NCBI GenBank assembly: GCA_050290245.1
Contig: JBNKHH010000080.1
Location: forward strand, 1-64,000
Length of the DNA: 64,000 nucleotides
Source: JBNKHH01 sp050290245
GTDB lineage: Bacteria > Pseudomonadota > Alphaproteobacteria > Rhodobacterales > Rhodobacteraceae
Reading direction: 5' to 3'
In this document: positions 59,895 through 64,000 of the stretch, one piece after another
Layout: each line of letters opens with the position of its first letter
Numbering within the stretch: position 1 is the stretch's first letter
Notes under the pieces: model-generated
Told to the model about the DNA's origin: nothing
The model's input: the letters and a program-made list of their open reading frames with translations, nothing else
Database searches by the model: none
Program-made: the position numbers and the translations under genes

Positions 59895-61031
59895 CTAGTC
59901 CCAGCCTTTGGTCAGAATGTCATTCGCGTCGCCCAGTTCCGGGGCGGCGCGTTCTGATTCCGGGCGGATACCGTCGATGCAAAGGGGCAGGCGCGTTGTT
60001 TGCATGGTCAGATCGCCACGGCTGATGTTCTGCACCATGTCGAGCGTCGTCAGGATGCCGCTGTCGACCAGCGCCTTCCAGTCCATCACCGGGGCAGCCC
60101 AGATGTCGACTGCTATGAATTTTTCCATCCAGTCATTTGACGAAGCAGTCATCAGACATTCGGCCAGCCCGGCCTTGATGCGATCACGTGCAGCGAACGC
60201 ATCTTCGGCGGCAAGGGTTGGGTCGAGGCCGGTGATCTTGGCCAACAAGTCCAGCTTGCCCATGGCGATGGCGACGAAGCCGTCGGCAGTGGCGTAAACC
60301 CCGTAAGGCGCAGCGAGATAGGCGTGGGCCGGGTTGTTTTTCGACCGTGACGGGGTGCGGTTTCCGTCGTTGAGCCATGTGGTCAAGAGCTCGAACTGCA
60401 GGTCTGCGAGGGCCTCGATCAGCGAGGTCTCAACCACGCCTCCGATGCCCTGGCGTTCGCGGCGGAAAAGAAGGGCGAGGACACCGTGTGTCAGGGCCGC
60501 GCCTGCCAGCACGTCAGCCACGGGGAGGCCCATTGCGACCGGGCCGTCATTGGCGCCGCCAGAAAGCCACATGACACCGGCGCGGGCCTGGGCGAGGAGA
60601 TCCTGCCCCGGCAGATCGACCCAGGGGCCGTCCGAGCCATAACCCGTGACCGTGCCATAGACGATCTTCGGGTTAAGGCTGCGCACCGCGTCATAGCCGA
60701 AGCCCAGCCGTTCCATCACGCCGGGGCGGAAGTTTTGCAGCATCACGTCGCACTGGCCGATCAGGGTACGCAAGGCCTCTTTGTCGGCCTCGTCCTTCAT
60801 GTTGACAGCGACCGAGCGCTTGTTGCGGTTGATGGCATGGAAGATGGTGCTTTCGCCGCTGACGCTGGTGTCAGTCAGATAGAGATGGCGAGAAAGATCA
60901 CCCTGACCCGCGCGTTCGACCTTGACGACATCGGCGCCGAGGTCGGCCAGTTTCAAGGCGCAATAGGGACCGGCCAGGAATTGCGAGAAATCGAGAACTT
61001 TCAGTCCTGTAAGCGGCAGAATTGAAGTCAT
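59895..61031 (-). CDS. CaiB/BaiF-family CoA-transferase
   Basis: The 378-residue class III CoA-transferase has the opening LTGLKVLDFSQFLAGPYCALKLADLGADVVKVERAGQGDL, then FHAINRNKRSVAVNMK, YDAVRSLNPKIVYGTVTGYG and DLLAQARAGVMWLSGG; the last includes the conserved catalytic Asp (QDLL). It moves CoA between carboxylic acids. It is convergent with the FAH gene and overlaps the binding-protein-like gene upstream by 4 bases, so those two are co-translated. Together with MaoC it hints at a CoA branch whose substrate is unknown. Confidence 0.87.
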   Translation of the reverse strand: MTSILPLTGLKVLDFSQFLAGPYCALKLADLGADVVKVERAGQGDLSRHLYLTDTSVSGESTIFHAINRNKRSVAVNMKDEADKEALRTLIGQCDVMLQNFRPGVMERLGFGYDAVRSLNPKIVYGTVTGYGSDGPWVDLPGQDLLAQARAGVMWLSGGANDGPVAMGLPVADVLAGAALTHGVLALLFRRERQGIGGVVETSLIEALADLQFELLTTWLNDGNRTPSRSKNNPAHAYLAAPYGVYATADGFVAIAMGKLDLLAKITGLDPTLAAEDAFAARDRIKAGLAECLMTASSNDWMEKFIAVDIWAAPVMDWKALVDSGILTTLDMVQNISRGDLTMQTTRLPLCIDGIRPESERAAPELGDANDILTKGWD

Positions 61032-62167
61032 TTCTGGAAACTTTCGTTAAAGCGCATTTCGAGCGCCGCAAGTGTTTCAGCAGGCGGTGCATTTTTGCGA
61101 AGGGCGCCGAGAAGTATGTGCGAAGCCTCCTCCTGGAACCCCATGAACCCAGTGTGCCGTGGACGCAGCCAGGCAGCCTCGTGCGTCATGCGGGTGTTGG
61201 CATAGGCATTGTGGACGGCGCGGTTTACCGTGGCATCTGCCCAAGCGATGGCATTGCCGGGCTGGCCGTTGTTTTCGGCATAGAGCCCGCACTGGGTATC
61301 GGCCGAGGCGAGGCTGGCGGCGTATTCCATGCAGAGCGAAATGTGCTCTGAAGCCGACGAGACGGCGATGCCAGTGCCGCCGAGGGCGGAGCCAAGAGGG
61401 CCGGAATTCCCCAGGGCGGCGATGTCGTGGTAGGTGACGCGGTGCGCCCGGTAGCCGTCGCGGGCGTACGGGGCGTAGAGATATGTGAGCGGTGCGAGGG
61501 CGAAGCGGTCGCCATCGGACAGGGTGTCGAGGGCTGCAATCGGGTCCATGGCCTGGCAGGCCGGGTCCACGGCGTCAAAAAGGGCCTGCATGGCGTCGAG
61601 CGTCTTTGCACCAAGGCCGGGATCGATGAAGCGCCCCGGCGTAACAGAGCAGGGGGCTCCGATATTGGCAGCGAGCGTGAAAAAGCTCATCAGCACATGA
61701 GGCGGGCGCAGGGGCCAGACGACATGACCGTCGCGGGCAAGGGCAAGGACGTCGGTGAACCATTGGAGCGGGGAGGGCATGAGATCGGGGCGCATGGCCT
61801 GCACCTGGGCTGCGGCATCTATGGGCAGCGCCCATTGGTGGCCAGCGTAGGCATAGCTGCAAAAGCTTTTGCCGACTGTTTCGGCCTCAAGCCGGAGGAG
61901 CGTCTCTGCCGGCAAATGATCGTCGAAAGGGGCAAGGCAGCCATGGTCTACGATGGCGCCGACGTGCGGGTGGTCGATGACCATCAGATCGTATCGGGCC
62001 GCGAGTTCGTCAACCGGTGTGCTTTCGAACTCCTGCAGAGAGCGTTTATGCCATTGAATACAGACATTTGGATGGCGTTGTTGAAAGGATTTAGCGGCAG
62101 CGACGACGGGGTCATAGCCACGCGGATCGGACCATGTCATGCCTTTCAGTTCGATTGTGTCTGTCAT
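61028..62167 (-). CDS. ABC solute-binding-protein-like protein without a signal peptide
   Basis: The 379-residue protein has the fold pattern of extracellular sugar-binding family 1: ELKGMTWSDPRGYDPVVAAAKSF at the start, DLMVIDHPHVGAIVDHG, and LGGTGIAVSSASEHISLCMEYA late. The start at 62167 is fixed by GGAGGAGG just upstream, yet the N-terminus (MTDTIELKGMTW) contains no signal peptide, lipobox or Tat motif. No permease or ATPase gene lies beside it. It overlaps the CoA-transferase gene. It may thus act in the cytoplasm, for example as a ligand-binding partner, or depend on an unseen export route. Confidence 0.75.
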   Translation of the reverse strand: MTDTIELKGMTWSDPRGYDPVVAAAKSFQQRHPNVCIQWHKRSLQEFESTPVDELAARYDLMVIDHPHVGAIVDHGCLAPFDDHLPAETLLRLEAETVGKSFCSYAYAGHQWALPIDAAAQVQAMRPDLMPSPLQWFTDVLALARDGHVVWPLRPPHVLMSFFTLAANIGAPCSVTPGRFIDPGLGAKTLDAMQALFDAVDPACQAMDPIAALDTLSDGDRFALAPLTYLYAPYARDGYRAHRVTYHDIAALGNSGPLGSALGGTGIAVSSASEHISLCMEYAASLASADTQCGLYAENNGQPGNAIAWADATVNRAVHNAYANTRMTHEAAWLRPRHTGFMGFQEEASHILLGALRKNAPPAETLAALEMRFNESFQK

Positions 62168-62228
62168 ACGTGGCCTCCTCCTCCCATGACAGTCAGCATA
62201 GCCTGAAAATTCACATACAAAAGATAAA

Positions 62229-62240
62229 TTTATATCTAAA
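62229..62240. promoter_or_regulatory. TTTATATCTAAA box between the CoA-transferase operon and the IclR gene
   Basis: This is the exact inverted copy of TTTAGATATAAA at 54593-54604. It is contained in a short imperfect palindrome AGATAAATTTATATCT (62222-62237). It lies between genes that start at 62167 (minus) and 62325 (plus) and is a candidate site of the IclR regulator, or a shared -10-like element. Confidence 0.45.
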
Positions 62241-62324
62241 TACTTACTGCCGATAGAACGTTGTCATCCCTCCAACACGGTATAAAAGTGAGGACCAGAT
62301 TAGCCACGGTCGGGTTTGAGGGAT

Positions 62325-63113
62325 ATGAGCATTAATACCGAAGCTGCGGGTGATGGTGAGAAATACCGTGCTCCGGCGTTGTCCAAGGGGCTCGATATTC
62401 TCGAACTTCTGGCCTCGTGCACGGATGGAATGACCCAGATCGAGATCGCCAAGGAGTTGGGCCGCACCGCATCGGAGATCTTTCGCATGCTCATGGTTCT
62501 GCGCAGCCGTGGCTATGTTGAATTGGACGAGGCCGGCGATCGTTACCGGCTGACCACCAAGATGTTCGAGGTCGCGCATCGTCATCCGCCGATCAAGCGC
62601 CTGACGTCAATGGCGGGGGACGCAATGCAGCGTCTTGCCAACGCGCTGAACCAGTCGATGCATCTGAGCATTCTGCATTCGGGGAAAGTCTTGGTGATCG
62701 CGCAGGTCGATTGCCCGGACAACAATATCACCTCGGTCCGGCTTGGCGCGCATATTCAATTGTACGACACGGCTTCGGGTCGCGTCTTGGCAGCCTGGAT
62801 GGACGAGGACGCATTGGCGCGCTTGACTGAACTGGCCGGCAACGAGCCCAAGGACCGGCGGGCTTCCTTTCTTGCTGACCTGCCGAATGTACGCAAAAAG
62901 GGCTATTGCCGCAGCCCGTCGCTGACCATCGAGGGGGTTGAGAATATCTCGGCTCCTATTTTCGATTTCCAGGGAAATCCGGTCGCGGCCGTCACAATCC
63001 CCTACATCCGACGTCTGAACGACAAGAACGAACCGAGTGCCGACGATGCACGACGTGCCCTATCAGAGATGGCCCAAGAGCTTTCACGCCGGATCGGGGC
63101 AAGCGTCGGTTAG
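62325..63113 (+). CDS. IclR-family transcriptional regulator
   Basis: The 262-residue regulator has an N-terminal winged helix (SKGLDILELLASCTDGMTQIEIAKELGRTASEIFRML, about 21-57) and an IclR effector domain. The ATG at 62325 has GAGGG upstream; a TTG three codons earlier is unlikely. It is divergent from the CoA-transferase operon. IclR regulators also flank the Campylobacter L-fucose locus (Cj0480c), so control of the sugar-acid genes is likely. Confidence 0.9.
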   Translation: MSINTEAAGDGEKYRAPALSKGLDILELLASCTDGMTQIEIAKELGRTASEIFRMLMVLRSRGYVELDEAGDRYRLTTKMFEVAHRHPPIKRLTSMAGDAMQRLANALNQSMHLSILHSGKVLVIAQVDCPDNNITSVRLGAHIQLYDTASGRVLAAWMDEDALARLTELAGNEPKDRRASFLADLPNVRKKGYCRSPSLTIEGVENISAPIFDFQGNPVAAVTIPYIRRLNDKNEPSADDARRALSEMAQELSRRIGASVG

Positions 63114-63420
63114 TATGCAGGTCGCGCATTGACGTTTTCTCGACGGGAGTCCCAAGGTCCGGGGCTGCGCACCATGTGGCCGGGGCAGGGCGCTGAATAG
63201 CAGAGCCGACGCTGACCACCCGATGTCGGTGTCGCCTCGGCTGATCGCCGGTGCCTGGGAGCCGTGAGAACTCACCCGTCGGCGTTTGGCCGATTTCTCC
63301 AGAGTACGCGACAACGAACGCGGGCTTTGCGCGAAGAATCCTCAGTGGGGCAAGTACGAGTTTGAAAAATGCCCTGCTTGGGCACATTTTGTTCAAGAGA
63401 GCGAAGGGGAGAGACATAGC
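63114..63420. other. Intergenic region without a visible feature
   Basis: No convincing gene, hairpin with T run or palindrome was seen. A long minus-strand open frame here is a composition shadow with no ribosome site or domain. Confidence 0.45.
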
Positions 63421-64000
63421 ATGACCAGATATGCCGCGATGCTTTGGATCGTCTTCGCTGTGCCTGGTCAGGCCGAGGTCGCGCAGGGACCGGCGAATGC
63501 GCCCCATTTCGAGCCCGCCTTCGAAAATCAGACTCGCGCGCCTGAAATCGGTGAGACCCTGGAATTGCGTACCGAGATCGTGGCGGGTGGCCTGGAACAC
63601 CCCTGGGGCGTCGAGCCCTTACCCGGAGGCGGGTATCTGGTCACGGAACGGGTGGGGCGCCTGCAATATGTTTCGGACCAAGGTGAGGTTCGCCAGATGT
63701 CCGGTGTGCCATCTGTGCTGGCGAAACGGCAGGGCGGGCTGCTGGATGTGGCGTTGGCGCCGGATTTTGACACCTCGCGCCGCATTTACCTGACCTATGC
63801 CAAGCGGCGCGGCTGGCTCAAGACGGCGACAGCGGTGGCGACGGCAGTGGTATCCGATGACTTTTCGGACCTGCTGGAATTGCGCGACATTTTCATCCAG
63901 TCGCCCGCATCGTCGACTGCCATGCATTTCGGCTCGCGCGTGCTGATACGGGACCAAGAGGTTTTCGTCACTTTGGGCGAGCATTCGACGCCGACTGAAC
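63421..64000 (+). CDS. PQQ-dependent aldose sugar dehydrogenase-like protein, N-terminal part (runs off the window)
   Basis: Translated directly from the ATG at 63421, the frame is open to the right edge (193 codons), so the C-terminus is outside. It has a signal peptide (MTRYAAMLWIVFAVPGQA) and then LEHPWGVEPLPGGGYLVTERVGRLQYV, the standard first blade of soluble glucose/sorbosone dehydrogenases, followed by GGLLDVALAPDFDTSRRIYLTYA and MHFGSRV. GGGGAGAGA lies before the ATG. These periplasmic enzymes oxidise aldoses with PQQ and calcium. Nothing ties it to the IclR operon apart from proximity. Confidence 0.85.
   Translation, partial: MTRYAAMLWIVFAVPGQAEVAQGPANAPHFEPAFENQTRAPEIGETLELRTEIVAGGLEHPWGVEPLPGGGYLVTERVGRLQYVSDQGEVRQMSGVPSVLAKRQGGLLDVALAPDFDTSRRIYLTYAKRRGWLKTATAVATAVVSDDFSDLLELRDIFIQSPASSTAMHFGSRVLIRDQEVFVTLGEHSTPTE

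Noticed and set aside
1..64000. Searched for mobile elements, prophage genes, CRISPR arrays, tRNA-bordered islands and attachment repeats
   Set aside because: No transposase, integrase, cas gene, regular repeat array or tRNA gene was recognised. The modular catabolic layout alone does not prove recent transfer.

Overview
The window is one contiguous piece of a high-GC alphaproteobacterial chromosome, most likely a marine Rhodobacteraceae (Roseobacter-type) member. The reasons are the surE-pcm-nlpD block, a DUF6280-like gene, many TRAP and ABC importers with tight ATGA overlaps, and the style of the single-copy core genes. No rRNA, tRNA, IS element, phage gene or CRISPR array was seen. Functions were assigned by reading motifs, not by database search.

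Layout. Positions 1-9.1 kb are housekeeping: the 3' end of uvrD, two secreted proteins, a methyltransferase with an M29 aminopeptidase, efp, a GNAT gene behind an unusual hairpin, nlpD-like/pcm/surE, and an SDR. From 9.6 kb to the end the window is a catabolic and transport region made of separate modules, most with their own regulator. (a) 9.7-12.6 kb: a DctPQM TRAP transporter. (b) 12.7-17.8 kb: ugpBAECQ for glycerol-3-phosphate and glycerophosphodiesters. (c) 17.8-35.3 kb: a putative N-heterocycle or lactam system. It comprises a molybdenum hydroxylase, a 6-hydroxynicotinate reductase-like protein, UPF0280 and AA_synth proteins, a MarR regulator, a Liv-type ABC importer, a polytopic membrane protein and HyuA/HyuB. 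(d) 35.4-42.7 kb: a LacI-controlled sugar ABC importer with a GH63-like hydrolase, probably for a glucosyl- or mannosyl-glycerate-type solute. (e) 42.8-44.9 kb: a GNAT, an AraC regulator and a small membrane protein. (f) 44.9-49.9 kb: frcR and frcBCAK for fructose-type sugars. (g) 50.3-62.3 kb and the following IclR gene: a TRAP transporter beside a non-phosphorylative deoxy-sugar-acid pathway (L-fucose or L-rhamnose type). (h) The start of a PQQ sugar dehydrogenase runs off the right end.

The most interesting system is (c). Five head-to-tail overlapping genes diverge from marR, and a TTG(T/C)ATAC-centred palindrome lies at three promoters: mo-hydroxylase/marR, the ABC binding protein, and hyuA. 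This suggests one regulon for uptake, ring hydroxylation, ring reduction and ATP-driven amide-ring opening. The substrate cannot be read from sequence.

Other notable points are: a split UxaA-type dehydratase combined with a KDF-dehydrogenase/diketo-hydrolase ending; a DUF11/Ig-like insert in a MalF-type permease; a GC hairpin between the binding-protein and permease genes in five transporter operons; a frameshifted signal-peptide ghost of a lost binding protein; a binding-protein-fold gene with no signal peptide paired with a CoA-transferase; and a 40-codon membrane gene after the fused TRAP permease.
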